A stretch of 32,455 bases of DNA from Candidatus Didemnitutus sp. (GTDB taxonomy: Bacteria > Verrucomicrobiota > Verrucomicrobiia > Opitutales > Opitutaceae), in NCBI GenBank assembly GCA_030681265.1, contig JAUXXD010000094.1:1-32455 (forward strand). Reading direction: 5' to 3'. The notes beneath the pieces are model-generated. The model was not told the DNA's origin, ran no database searches, and worked only from the letters and a program-made list of their open reading frames with translations. Numbering within the stretch: the stretch's first letter is position 1; each line of letters opens with the position of its first letter. Shown here piece after piece: positions 1-8,701 of the stretch. A program made the translations under genes and the position numbers.

Positions 1-2
1 GC

Positions 3-419
3 GAAGCGATACGCCTGTTTGCGATTGTTCGGCGTGCACGGACGCTGCAACCGCGCAAAGCGCTCCTCGATGCTGCGCATGATTTCGTCGTCGAACACCA
101 GAGTTTGTCCGAGGCTTTCTGCGACGATCTCGCGCGTGCGGTCATCGCACGTCGGCCCGAGTCCGCCGGTGGTGATGATGATATCGGCGCGACTCCAACT
201 TTCGCGGATCTGGCGCGCAATCGCTTCGGCCTCGTCGGTGATGGTCACCTGGCGTTCGAGCAGGATGCCGCGGCGGCCGAGTTGCGCGCCGATCCACGTG
301 AGGTGACCGTTGGCGGTGAGACCCAAGAGGAGTTCCTCGCCGAGCGTGATAAGTTCGAAGCGCGGAGAAGATTTGCCAGCCGACGGCGGCTGGGGATTGT
401 TCGGAGTGGGTGCGGACAT
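3..419 (-). CDS. CinA-like / molybdopterin-binding (MoaB-like) domain protein, N-terminal part; runs off the left edge
   Basis: Reverse strand from ATG at 419 reads MSAPTPNNPQPPSAGKSSPRFELITLGEELLLGLTANGHLTWIGAQLGRRGILLERQVTITDEAEAIARQIRESWSRADIIITTGGLGPTCDDRTREIVAESLG; the GEELLLG and TTGGLGPTxDDxT motifs are typical of CinA/MoaB. Confidence 0.88.
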   Translation of the reverse strand, partial: MSAPTPNNPQPPSAGKSSPRFELITLGEELLLGLTANGHLTWIGAQLGRRGILLERQVTITDEAEAIARQIRESWSRADIIITTGGLGPTCDDRTREIVAESLGQTLVFDDEIMRSIEERFARLQRPCTPNNRKQAYRF

Positions 420-490
420 GAAGTGAGCCAAACCAGAACCGTAGCCTGAAAAATCGAAAATGCCAGCCGCCGAAAATTGCCCCTTCCATC

Positions 491-1984
491 ATGCCGGTTG
501 ATCTCAAAGCCAAAGTGCGCGCCCTGCCCGAGACGCCGGGCGTGTATCTGATGAAGGATCGGCTCGGACGGATTATCTACGTCGGCAAGGCCAATAGCCT
601 GAAGAAGCGCGTCTCAACCTACTTCCAGGCCGGCCGCGCTCGCGCCCTGCGCCATCAACCCAAGATCAGCACGCTCATCGAGATGGTCACCGACTTCGAC
701 ATCATCGAGGTGAAGTCCGAGCCCGAGGCGCTGCTGCTCGAAGGCAAGCTGATCAAACAGTGGCGTCCGAAATACAACACCGACTTCACCGACGACAAAC
801 GCTTCCTACTCGTGCGTGTGGCGATGGATGAGGCGCTGCCGCGGTTTGTGCTTACACGTTTTCGCAAGGACGACCGTTCGCGCTACTTCGGACCGTTCGC
901 GCATTCCGGTTTGTTGCGCCGCACGTTGGCGTCGATCCGCAAGCAATTCGGCGTGCTGCTCGGCGACGTGCGGCCGACGAAATTGCCCGACGGCCGCTGG
1001 CGGCTCTACGACGACGTGCGCGCTGAACTCTACGGTTGGCCCAACGAAGTTGACACCACCGAATACGGCGCGCGCGTCGATGCGGCCTGCGCGTTTCTCG
1101 ACGGCAAGAGCCGCGAGTGGCTGGAGGAATTGCGCGCCGAGATGCAGACGCGTTCCGCCCAACAGGAATACGAGCGCGCGGCGGAGTTGCGCGATGTCGT
1201 GCTGGCGCTCGAGCGCACGCTGGCGCGCACACGGAAGTTCACGCGCGACCTCACGCAACTACGGCCGAACGAGAAAGCGCTGCGCTCGTTGCAAGAGGCG
1301 CTTGGACTCGAGTCGCCGCCCGAGTGCATGGAGTGCTTCGACATTTCGCACATCAGCGGCACGTTCGTCGTCGCCTCGATGGTGCAATTTGTCGGCGGGG
1401 TGCCGCGGCGCGATAATTACCGGCGATTTTCGATCAAGAGTTTCATCGGCAACGACGATTTCCGCGCGATGGAGGAAGTGGTCGGGCGGCGCTACCGGCG
1501 GTTGACCGAGGAGCAAAAGCAATTTCCCGACCTCGTGGTAATCGATGGCGGACGCGGGCAGATTGGCGCGGCGTTGAAGGCGTTTCTGCGGCTCGACTGC
1601 GCGCCGCCCGCCATCATCGGGTTGGCGAAAAAGCACGAGACGATCATTTTTCCCGATGCGCGCGCGCCGCTCAATCTGCCGTTGACGCATCCGGGGCTGA
1701 ACTTGCTGCAACGCCTGCGCGACGAGGCGCACCGTTTCGCCAACACCTACAACGCCGACCTGCGCTCGCGCAAAATCAAGGAGAGCGTGCTTGATGATTT
1801 GCCGGGACTCGGCCCGAAGCGCCGCGCCTTGTTGCTGGCGCATTTGGGCGACATGGGAAAATTGCGCGCCGCCTCCGCCGAGGAAATTGCGACGGTCCCC
1901 GGTTTTGGTCCGAAAATTGCCGCAGAGTTGCACGCCTTCCTTGCGCAACTGCCGCCGAAGCCGCGCGCCGGCGCGCCCCATTAA
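491..1984 (+). CDS. uvrC: UvrABC system protein C (excinuclease subunit C), compact form
   Basis: GIY-YIG start (LPETPGVYLMKDRLGRIIYVGKANSLKKRVSTYF), UVR motif (QEYERAAELRD), RNase H-like ECFDISH and VVIDGGRGQ motifs, C-terminal HhH (LPGLGPKRRALLL / VPGFGPKIA). Confidence 0.95.
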   Translation: MPVDLKAKVRALPETPGVYLMKDRLGRIIYVGKANSLKKRVSTYFQAGRARALRHQPKISTLIEMVTDFDIIEVKSEPEALLLEGKLIKQWRPKYNTDFTDDKRFLLVRVAMDEALPRFVLTRFRKDDRSRYFGPFAHSGLLRRTLASIRKQFGVLLGDVRPTKLPDGRWRLYDDVRAELYGWPNEVDTTEYGARVDAACAFLDGKSREWLEELRAEMQTRSAQQEYERAAELRDVVLALERTLARTRKFTRDLTQLRPNEKALRSLQEALGLESPPECMECFDISHISGTFVVASMVQFVGGVPRRDNYRRFSIKSFIGNDDFRAMEEVVGRRYRRLTEEQKQFPDLVVIDGGRGQIGAALKAFLRLDCAPPAIIGLAKKHETIIFPDARAPLNLPLTHPGLNLLQRLRDEAHRFANTYNADLRSRKIKESVLDDLPGLGPKRRALLLAHLGDMGKLRAASAEEIATVPGFGPKIAAELHAFLAQLPPKPRAGAPH

Positions 1985-1991
1985 TCGCGGC

Positions 1992-2834
1992 TCAGGTTTT
2001 CAGCCGCGTCACCCATTCCAGCATCCGCTTTGGCAGCAGCCAGCGGAGAAAGAGAAAGAACTTCGCGTGGAACGGTGCGCTGTAGCGTGGCGCGGGATTG
2101 TCGCTCGTCAGGGCGATCTCGACGAGGCGGGCGATGTCGTTGGGGTGTCCCGCGACGAGGCGGAGTTTGTCGTAGCCGAGCCGGAAGCCGCTGAGGTAGG
2201 GCGCGTAGGGGCCGGCGTTTTCCATGATGGGATCAGACGCCGCGTTGGCGGCCTCGACGAATTCCGTGATGATAAATCCGGGGCGAATCAACGACACGCG
2301 CACGCCGAACGGCTTGAGTTCGCCGCGCAGGCCGTCGGTGAGCGCTTCGAGCGCGTGCTTCGTCGAATCGTAGATGCTCGACAGCGGTCGCGCGATCTTC
2401 CCGGCGACGGAGCCGATGTTGACGATGCAGCCGTCGCCACGTTCGCGCAGGTGCGGCAACACGAGTTGCGTGAGCGCGAGGAGAGAGAAGACGTTGGTCT
2501 CGAAATTCAGCCGCACGGCGTCGACCGGCACAATTTCTACCGGGCCGCGCGTGCCGTAACCGGCGTTGTTCACGAGGCCGTCGATGCGGCCGAATTTGGC
2601 GAGCGTCTCGTCGACCCAGCGACGTCGGTCGGCGTCGATCGTGATGTCGCCGGCGAGCGCGAGCACGTTGGTGTCGGTGGGATCGATCTCGTGGGCGAGA
2701 GCGTCGAGGCGCTTTTGGCGGCGCGCGGTGAGCACGACGCGCGCGCCCTTTCTCGCGAGGCGCCGTGCGGTGGCCTCGCCAATGCCCGACGATGCACCGG
2801 TGATGAGAATCACCTGACCAGTTAGAAGCGGCAT
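1992..2834 (-). CDS. SDR-family oxidoreductase
   Basis: N-terminal ILITGASSGIGEATARRLA (TGxxxGIG), NNAGYGT, and YDSTKHALEALTDGLRGEL (YxxxK) motifs. Confidence 0.93.
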   Translation of the reverse strand: MPLLTGQVILITGASSGIGEATARRLARKGARVVLTARRQKRLDALAHEIDPTDTNVLALAGDITIDADRRRWVDETLAKFGRIDGLVNNAGYGTRGPVEIVPVDAVRLNFETNVFSLLALTQLVLPHLRERGDGCIVNIGSVAGKIARPLSSIYDSTKHALEALTDGLRGELKPFGVRVSLIRPGFIITEFVEAANAASDPIMENAGPYAPYLSGFRLGYDKLRLVAGHPNDIARLVEIALTSDNPAPRYSAPFHAKFFLFLRWLLPKRMLEWVTRLKT

Positions 2835-2942
2835 GGTTCTGCAATAGACAGCATTGCCAAATTTGAACAGAATTTTGCAACCGACCCTAATATTCCCGGA
2901 CGCGGAACGTCATCGGGACATCACAGTCCAACTTGTTGCTCT

Positions 2943-4595
2943 ATGAAATCTCACCATCTGGCCCTTGCGGCCGTCGTTTTTTGCGCCGCCTTGCGGCTGG
3001 TCGCGGCTCCCGTTGAATCTTTCATCGCCGCCGTCACCGTTTACACCGACCGCGCTGTCGTCACGCGCGCGGCCACCGTGGAGTTGTCCGGCGGCACGGC
3101 TGAACTCGTCTTCGCCAACCTGCCGCAGTCGCTCGACGAGCGGTCGTTGCAAGTGAGCGGGCGCGGCACGGCGCAGGCGCTGATTCTCGATGTCAGCACG
3201 CGGCAAACTTATGTGGATTTCACACCGAACGCGCGCGTCAAGGAGCTCGAGGACCAACTTAAAGCGCTCGGCAAACAAGTGCGCGCACTCGACGATCGCC
3301 GCAGTGTGTTGGCCGCGCAGACGGAGATGTTGAGCCAAATGGAAAAGGCGCTGTTCGCGCCGCCGTCGAAGGAAGTGCCGCGTCCCGATCTCGGGCAATT
3401 AACGAGTTCGCTGACTTACTTGAGCGAGCAACGCTCCCGCATCATTGCGGAGAATACCGCGCTCGACGAAGGGCGCGAGGAGTTGCGCGTGAAGATCCAG
3501 ACGGTGCAATCGCAGTTGAATGAATTGCGCGGCGCGGGCGGTCGCGCTTACAAGACGGTGACGGTGCGAGTCGCGGCGGCGCAGTCGGGCAACCTCGAAG
3601 TATCGCTTTCCTACACGGTGCCGAACGCAAGTTGGGTGCCGAGCTACGATGCGCGCGTGCTGAGCACGGAGCGCGCGGTGGCGTTTGGTTATTTCGGCGT
3701 CGTGCGTCAAAGCACGGGCGAAGACTGGCAAAATGTAGCGGTGACACTTTCGACGGCGCGCCCCGGCTTGGGCGGCGCGGCACCGTCGCTCACGCCGTGG
3801 CAATTGGATTTGTGGCGCGAGGAAGTCGTGCGGCTCGAACGGTTCCAAATGAGCGCTCCCGGGGCGCGAGCAAAGGTCGCTGATGCGCAATACGCGGTGC
3901 AAATGCAGATGATGACGAGTGAAGCCGCGCCGCCGATGCGCGAAGCCGAAATGGCGGTCGCTTCAGTCGAGGCCGGCGCGACGAGCGCATCATTCAAGAT
4001 TGCGACCGCCGCCACGATTCCCAGCGACGGCACCGCGCAGAAGGTGCCGATCACGGCGGCAAAATTTGCGGCGAATCCGGAATACCTGACGGTGCCGAAG
4101 CGCCAGCAGACGGCGTTTCTCACCGCGAAGGTGGTCAACACGTCAGAGTTTCCGCTGTTGGCGGGAGCGATGAATGTGTTTCTCGACGGCACCTTTGTGG
4201 CGACGAGCAGCCTGCGCTCCGTGATGGCGGGGGAAAAATTCGACCTCGCGCTCGGCGCCGACGAAGGGATCAGCGTGAAACACAAGCGCGTGCAAAAATT
4301 CACGGAGAACACGGGTCTGATGAACACCGGCAAGCGCATCACTTACGAATACCTCATCACGGTGCAGAACAACAAACGCACGGCGGAGCGCGTGATCGTG
4401 GTCGATCAGGTGCCGCTCTCGCGCAATGAAAAGATCACGGTGAAATTGCTCTCGCCCGATGCGCGCGAAGTGAAGCCGACCGACGAGGGCTCGCTGAAAT
4501 GGACGCTCGACTTGAAGCCCGGCGAGAAACGGGAACTCACCGTGAAGTTCGCCGTCGAGCACGCGAACGACGTCAACGTGAGCGGACTCGAATAA
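2943..4595 (+). CDS. DUF4139 / mucoidy inhibitor MuiA-family protein, probably exported
   Basis: N-terminal signal-like sequence MKSHHLALAAVVFCAALRLVAAPVES, then AAVTVYTDRAVVTRAATVEL, coiled coil, and SYTVPNASWVPSYDARV plus the C-terminal DUF4139-like region (YEYLITVQNNKRTAERVIVVDQVPLSRNEKITV). Confidence 0.85.
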   Translation: MKSHHLALAAVVFCAALRLVAAPVESFIAAVTVYTDRAVVTRAATVELSGGTAELVFANLPQSLDERSLQVSGRGTAQALILDVSTRQTYVDFTPNARVKELEDQLKALGKQVRALDDRRSVLAAQTEMLSQMEKALFAPPSKEVPRPDLGQLTSSLTYLSEQRSRIIAENTALDEGREELRVKIQTVQSQLNELRGAGGRAYKTVTVRVAAAQSGNLEVSLSYTVPNASWVPSYDARVLSTERAVAFGYFGVVRQSTGEDWQNVAVTLSTARPGLGGAAPSLTPWQLDLWREEVVRLERFQMSAPGARAKVADAQYAVQMQMMTSEAAPPMREAEMAVASVEAGATSASFKIATAATIPSDGTAQKVPITAAKFAANPEYLTVPKRQQTAFLTAKVVNTSEFPLLAGAMNVFLDGTFVATSSLRSVMAGEKFDLALGADEGISVKHKRVQKFTENTGLMNTGKRITYEYLITVQNNKRTAERVIVVDQVPLSRNEKITVKLLSPDAREVKPTDEGSLKWTLDLKPGEKRELTVKFAVEHANDVNVSGLE

Positions 4596-4617
4596 GTTAG
4601 CCCTACGCCACGCTAGA

Positions 4618-5508
4618 TTATTTCCGAGGCTCGCCCTTTGGGCGGGCCTTTTTCTTGGCGACGGGGCGCGGCGGTCGGCCAACGAGGAATTGCAACACGT
4701 CGCCGACGCGCGCGGCCCACGCGGCTTCGTTGTGCTGGCCGTTGGCGATCTCGCGGTAGGCGAGATCCTTGCCGGGCGTCCAACCGCGACTGACGAGCGT
4801 GTCGCGGAAGAGCGGCACGACTTCCCAACCCGGTTCTGCCGTGCCGATGTCGAGCCAGAGGCGCAAATCGAGTCGGCGACGCAGGCGCGCGAAGTCGTGC
4901 AGCGCCACGCGATTGTCCCACCACACGGATGGCGACAGCGCGGCAATGTTACCGAAGACGCGTGAGTGCCAGAGGCCGAAGTAGAGCGAGACGAGTCCGC
5001 CCATCGACGAGCCGACGACCGACGTGGTGCGCGGGCCGGGCAGCGTGAGGTAGCGCGCGTCAATGAATGGCTTTAACTCTTGGACAACGAAGCGCACGTA
5101 GCGTTTGGCGTCGCCCTTGCTGCGGCATTGCTCGCCATCCCACCCGGCGAATTCGCCGGGCGTGGGCGTGTATTCGTTCACGCGGTTGAAGCCGGTGTTA
5201 TAGATGCCGACCATAATCGGCGGCGTCAGCGCGCGACGTTTGATCAGCGCGGCGGCCTTGTCGCCGGCCATCCAGGCGTTGCCCAAAAAGGCCGTGAACG
5301 GATCAAAAACGTTCTGTCCGTCCTGAAAATAGATCACGGGATGACGGCGGCGACCTGAGCCGTAGCCGGGCGGAAACCAAATCGCGATGTCGCGGCAACC
5401 GCGCAAGCTGCGTGAATGAAAACGTTCATGCACAAGCAATTGAGCGGCGCCACGTCCGAGTCGGGGCGTGGGTGGGCGAGGGGATTTGGTGGAGGCGGCA
5501 GATTCCAT
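4618..5508 (-). CDS. Putative esterase (esterase D / enterochelin esterase-like alpha/beta hydrolase)
   Basis: HPVIYFQDGQNVFDP, GSSMGG nucleophile elbow and ISALSPSVWWD-like context (IAALSPSVWWDNR). Start taken at ATG 5508 (MESAASTKSPRP); the 5658 extension is low complexity and overlaps the divergent promoter region. Confidence 0.85.
   Translation of the reverse strand: MESAASTKSPRPPTPRLGRGAAQLLVHERFHSRSLRGCRDIAIWFPPGYGSGRRRHPVIYFQDGQNVFDPFTAFLGNAWMAGDKAAALIKRRALTPPIMVGIYNTGFNRVNEYTPTPGEFAGWDGEQCRSKGDAKRYVRFVVQELKPFIDARYLTLPGPRTTSVVGSSMGGLVSLYFGLWHSRVFGNIAALSPSVWWDNRVALHDFARLRRRLDLRLWLDIGTAEPGWEVVPLFRDTLVSRGWTPGKDLAYREIANGQHNEAAWAARVGDVLQFLVGRPPRPVAKKKARPKGEPRK
4628..4653 (+). terminator. 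Rho-independent terminator for the DUF4139 gene
   Basis: GGCTCGCCC-TTT-GGGCGGGCC followed by TTTTTC: 9-bp stem with one G-T pair. It lies inside the last codons of the convergent esterase ORF. Confidence 0.6.
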
Positions 5509-5660
5509 GCGGGTGAGCGGCGCGACCCTAGGTGGAGCAATCGGCCGACTGCAAGCCCGCGGCGGGCGCGCCGGAAACGCGGTCGGTGGCGAGGCGGCTT
5601 GCACCGCCTTGGTGCCGCTGTCTGAGTGTTGTGCAGACGCGGAAGGCCGCATTGCCACCG

Positions 5661-6383
5661 ATGCACGAACAACACCTCAATTGGTATACGCCGCACCTGA
5701 GCCGTCATTTCGACACGCTCTCGTTCGGGCATGCCGGTTATCCGGTGATCGTGTTTCCGACGTCGCTCGGCCGCTATTTTCAAAATCGCAATTTCGGTCT
5801 GATCGATTCCGTGGCGCATCTCGTCGATCAAGGACGCATCAAAATCTACTGTCCCGACGGCATCGACGAACAGAGTTGGTATAACCAATCGATCTCGCCG
5901 GCCGATCGCGTGCGCACGCATCTGGCCTATGAGCGCGTGATTTTGCACGACCTCGTTCCCCGCGCGCAGCACGAGACGGGACACGCGCGCGTGGCGGTGG
6001 CGGGGGCGAGCTTCGGCGGTTATCATGCGGTGAATTTCGCACTGCGTTACCCGCAGCTCGTCGGTTACTGCATCAGCATGAGCGGTTCGTTCGACATCCG
6101 CCCGTTTGTCGACGGGCATTACGACGACGACGTGTATTTCAACAACCCCGTCGATTACCTGCCGAATCTGCACGACCACGGGACACTCGAAAGCATCCGG
6201 CGCATGGGCATTATCCTGGGCACGGGCGACCGCGACTCTTGCCGAGACCGCAATTTTCAGTTATCAAATCTATTGAATGGCCAAGGCCTCCCGCACTTCC
6301 TCGACGACCGCAAATGGTGCGGCCACGACTGGAATTACTGGCGGGACATGTTTCCGCACTATCTCTCCCTCATTCACTCCTGA
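5661..6383 (+). CDS. Esterase-family alpha/beta hydrolase (COG4947-like)
   Basis: From MHEQHLNWYTPHLSRHFDTLSFGHAGYPVIVFPTSLGRYFQ; GASFGG nucleophile elbow; C-terminal KWCGHDWNYWRDMFPHYL with putative catalytic His. Confidence 0.85.
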   Translation: MHEQHLNWYTPHLSRHFDTLSFGHAGYPVIVFPTSLGRYFQNRNFGLIDSVAHLVDQGRIKIYCPDGIDEQSWYNQSISPADRVRTHLAYERVILHDLVPRAQHETGHARVAVAGASFGGYHAVNFALRYPQLVGYCISMSGSFDIRPFVDGHYDDDVYFNNPVDYLPNLHDHGTLESIRRMGIILGTGDRDSCRDRNFQLSNLLNGQGLPHFLDDRKWCGHDWNYWRDMFPHYLSLIHS

Positions 6384-6395
6384 CCCCAAAAATTT

Positions 6396-7370
6396 ATGAA
6401 AAAAATCGGCATCCTGCACGGTAAAGAACGCAGCTTCCCGCACGCCCTGATCGAGCGCATCAACGGCCTGAACGACCCCGGCATCACTGCCGAGGCCGTC
6501 AGCATCAACAAGGTCGCCCAAGGCGAACCGAGCGACTACGCCGTCATCCTCGACCGCATCTCGCAAGACGTGCCGTTCTACCGCGCCTACTTGAAAAACG
6601 CCGCGCTCAACGGCACCGCGGTGATCAACAATCCGTTCTGGTGGTCCGCCGACGAAAAGTTTTTCAACAACTGCCTCGCGACCAAACTTGGCGTCGCCGT
6701 GCCGAAGACCGTGATTCTCCCCTCGAAGGATCACCCGACCGACTGCTCCGCGGAGTCGTTCAGCAATCTCGCGTTCCCCCTGGATTGGGACGGCATTTTC
6801 GACTACATCGGCTGGCCCGCCTACTTCAAACCGCACTCCGGCGGCGGCTGGAAAAACGTCTACAAGGTCCGCGACGCCGACGAATTTTTCAAAGCCTACG
6901 CCGAGACCGGTCAGCTCGTGATGCTCCTGCAATCCGAGGTGCAATTCGACGATTACTACCGCTGCTACTGCATCGGCGGGACCGATGTGCGCATCATGCC
7001 CTATGAGCCGCGCAATCCGCACCACCTGCGCTATGTCGTTGATCGCCCGCCCGCGAGCCCCGCGCTCCTCGAGCGCATCAAGCAGGACGTCCTCACGCTC
7101 AACCAAGCGCTCGGTTACGATTTCAACACGGTCGAATTCGCGATCAGCGACGGCGTGCCGTATGCCATCGATTTCTGCAATCCTGCACCCGACGCCGACC
7201 GCGGTTCCGTGGGCGAGGAAAACTTCAAGTGGGTTGTCGAAGCCGCCGCGAACATGCTCGTGCGCAAAGCGCGCGAATTCAACCCGGCGACCAGCAGTCT
7301 CACCTGGGGCAAATACGTCCAAGCCAGCTCCGCCGGTAAATCGCTCACGGCGCCGGTTCGCAAAAAATAA
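6396..7370 (+). CDS. ATP-grasp superfamily ligase (RimK-like)
   Basis: PAYFKPHSGGGWKNVYKV (ATP-grasp lysine/glycine loop), FNTVEFAISDGVPYAIDFCNPAPDADRGS (metal-binding E...N motif). Starts 10 nt after the esterase stop. Confidence 0.85.
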   Translation: MKKIGILHGKERSFPHALIERINGLNDPGITAEAVSINKVAQGEPSDYAVILDRISQDVPFYRAYLKNAALNGTAVINNPFWWSADEKFFNNCLATKLGVAVPKTVILPSKDHPTDCSAESFSNLAFPLDWDGIFDYIGWPAYFKPHSGGGWKNVYKVRDADEFFKAYAETGQLVMLLQSEVQFDDYYRCYCIGGTDVRIMPYEPRNPHHLRYVVDRPPASPALLERIKQDVLTLNQALGYDFNTVEFAISDGVPYAIDFCNPAPDADRGSVGEENFKWVVEAAANMLVRKAREFNPATSSLTWGKYVQASSAGKSLTAPVRKK

Positions 7371-7473
7371 TCCGCCACGATTCCACGCGTCGTCAGGTCG
7401 CGCCGTTTGGTCCGGCCGGATGGGCGTGGAATTTACGGCGCGTCCCTCTCTTTAACTTCCACGCCTCCACGCC

Positions 7474-8595
7474 ATGTGCTCCGCCAAGTCCAAGCATCAA
7501 TTCACCCTCGGGATTGAGGAAGAGTTCCAGATCGTCGATCCCGTCACGCGCGAACTCAAATCGCACATCGAAGAGATCATCGAGGGCGGCAAGATGATCC
7601 TGAAGGAGCGCGTGCGCCCCGAGCTGCACCAATCCGTCGTCGAAGTCGGCACGGATATTTGCACCGACATCAAGGACGCCCGCCGCTCCGTGGCGGGTCT
7701 GCGCACGGACCTCGCGCGCCTCGCCCAGCAATCCGGACTGCGCATCGCCGCCGCCGGCACGCATCCGTTCTCGCATTGGAACGACCAGAAAATCTCCATC
7801 GGCGAGCGCCACCAAGGCGTGTTGAACGATCTGCAACAGGTCGCCCGCGCCAACCTCATCTTCGGCCTGCACGTCCACCTCGGCATGCTCGACCGCGAGA
7901 CGGCAATCCACCTGCAAAACACCGCGCGCTATTTCCTCCCGCACATTTTTGCGCTCTCGACCAACTCGCCGTTCTGGGTCGGCCGCAACACCGGCTACGC
8001 CTCCTATCGCCTGCAAGTGTTCCAACGCTTCCCGCGCACGGGCATTCCCGACTTGTTCGAATCCGTCGAGGAATTCGACGCCTACGTGAACCTGTTGGTG
8101 AAGACCGGTTGCATCGATAACGCCAAAAAAATCTGGTGGGATATCCGCCTGCACCCGATTTTCCACACGCTCGAGTTCCGCATCTGCGACATCCCGATGC
8201 GCGTGGACGAGACGATCTGCCTCGCCGCGATCATGCAGGCCGTCACGGCCAAGCTCTACAAATTGCACAAGAAAAACATGAGCTTCCGCACCTACCGCGC
8301 GCGGCTCATCAACGAAAACCGCTGGCGCGCCGCCCGCTATGGCATCAACGGCAAGATGATCGACTTCGGGACGCAGGAAGAAGTCGCCACGCGCAGCCTC
8401 ATCGCGGAGTTGCTGGAATTTATCGACGACGTGGTGGACGAACTCGGTTCGCGCGAGGAAGTCGACTACGTGCACACCATTCTGCGCAACGGCACCGGCG
8501 CCGACCGGCAGGTTGAAGTTTACCATCGCACGCAAGACCTCAAAGCCGTGGTCGATTACACGATTGCCGAAACCCATCACGGACTTGATCTCTAA
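7474..8595 (+). CDS. Carboxylate-amine ligase, glutamate-cysteine ligase type 2 (GCS2/YbdK) family
   Basis: N-terminal FTLGIEEEFQIVDPVTRELKSH, GTHPFSHW and FRICDIPMRVDE motifs of the YbdK/GCS2 family. Confidence 0.92.
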   Translation: MCSAKSKHQFTLGIEEEFQIVDPVTRELKSHIEEIIEGGKMILKERVRPELHQSVVEVGTDICTDIKDARRSVAGLRTDLARLAQQSGLRIAAAGTHPFSHWNDQKISIGERHQGVLNDLQQVARANLIFGLHVHLGMLDRETAIHLQNTARYFLPHIFALSTNSPFWVGRNTGYASYRLQVFQRFPRTGIPDLFESVEEFDAYVNLLVKTGCIDNAKKIWWDIRLHPIFHTLEFRICDIPMRVDETICLAAIMQAVTAKLYKLHKKNMSFRTYRARLINENRWRAARYGINGKMIDFGTQEEVATRSLIAELLEFIDDVVDELGSREEVDYVHTILRNGTGADRQVEVYHRTQDLKAVVDYTIAETHHGLDL

Positions 8596-8701
8596 CACCA
8601 ACCAACCCGCGAACAGCCAGTCCACCGCCCGACAATCCGCACCCGGTTTACCTGCCGACTGCCCGCTGCCCGCTCCTCGCTACCCACTTCCGCCCGACGC
8701 C

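Noticed and set aside
5532-5660. N-terminal extension of the esterase ORF to 5532
   Set aside because: The extra 43 residues are low-complexity and lie in the divergent promoter region; MHEQHLNWY at 5661 matches the expected start of the domain.
5334-6179. 281-aa minus-strand ORF
   Set aside because: Antisense shadow ORF of the esterase gene, explained by high GC; no recognisable motif.
7393-8625. 410-aa minus-strand ORF opposite the GCS2 gene
   Set aside because: Shadow ORF; Val/Ala/Asp/Gly/Arg-rich composition typical of the complement of GC-rich codons.
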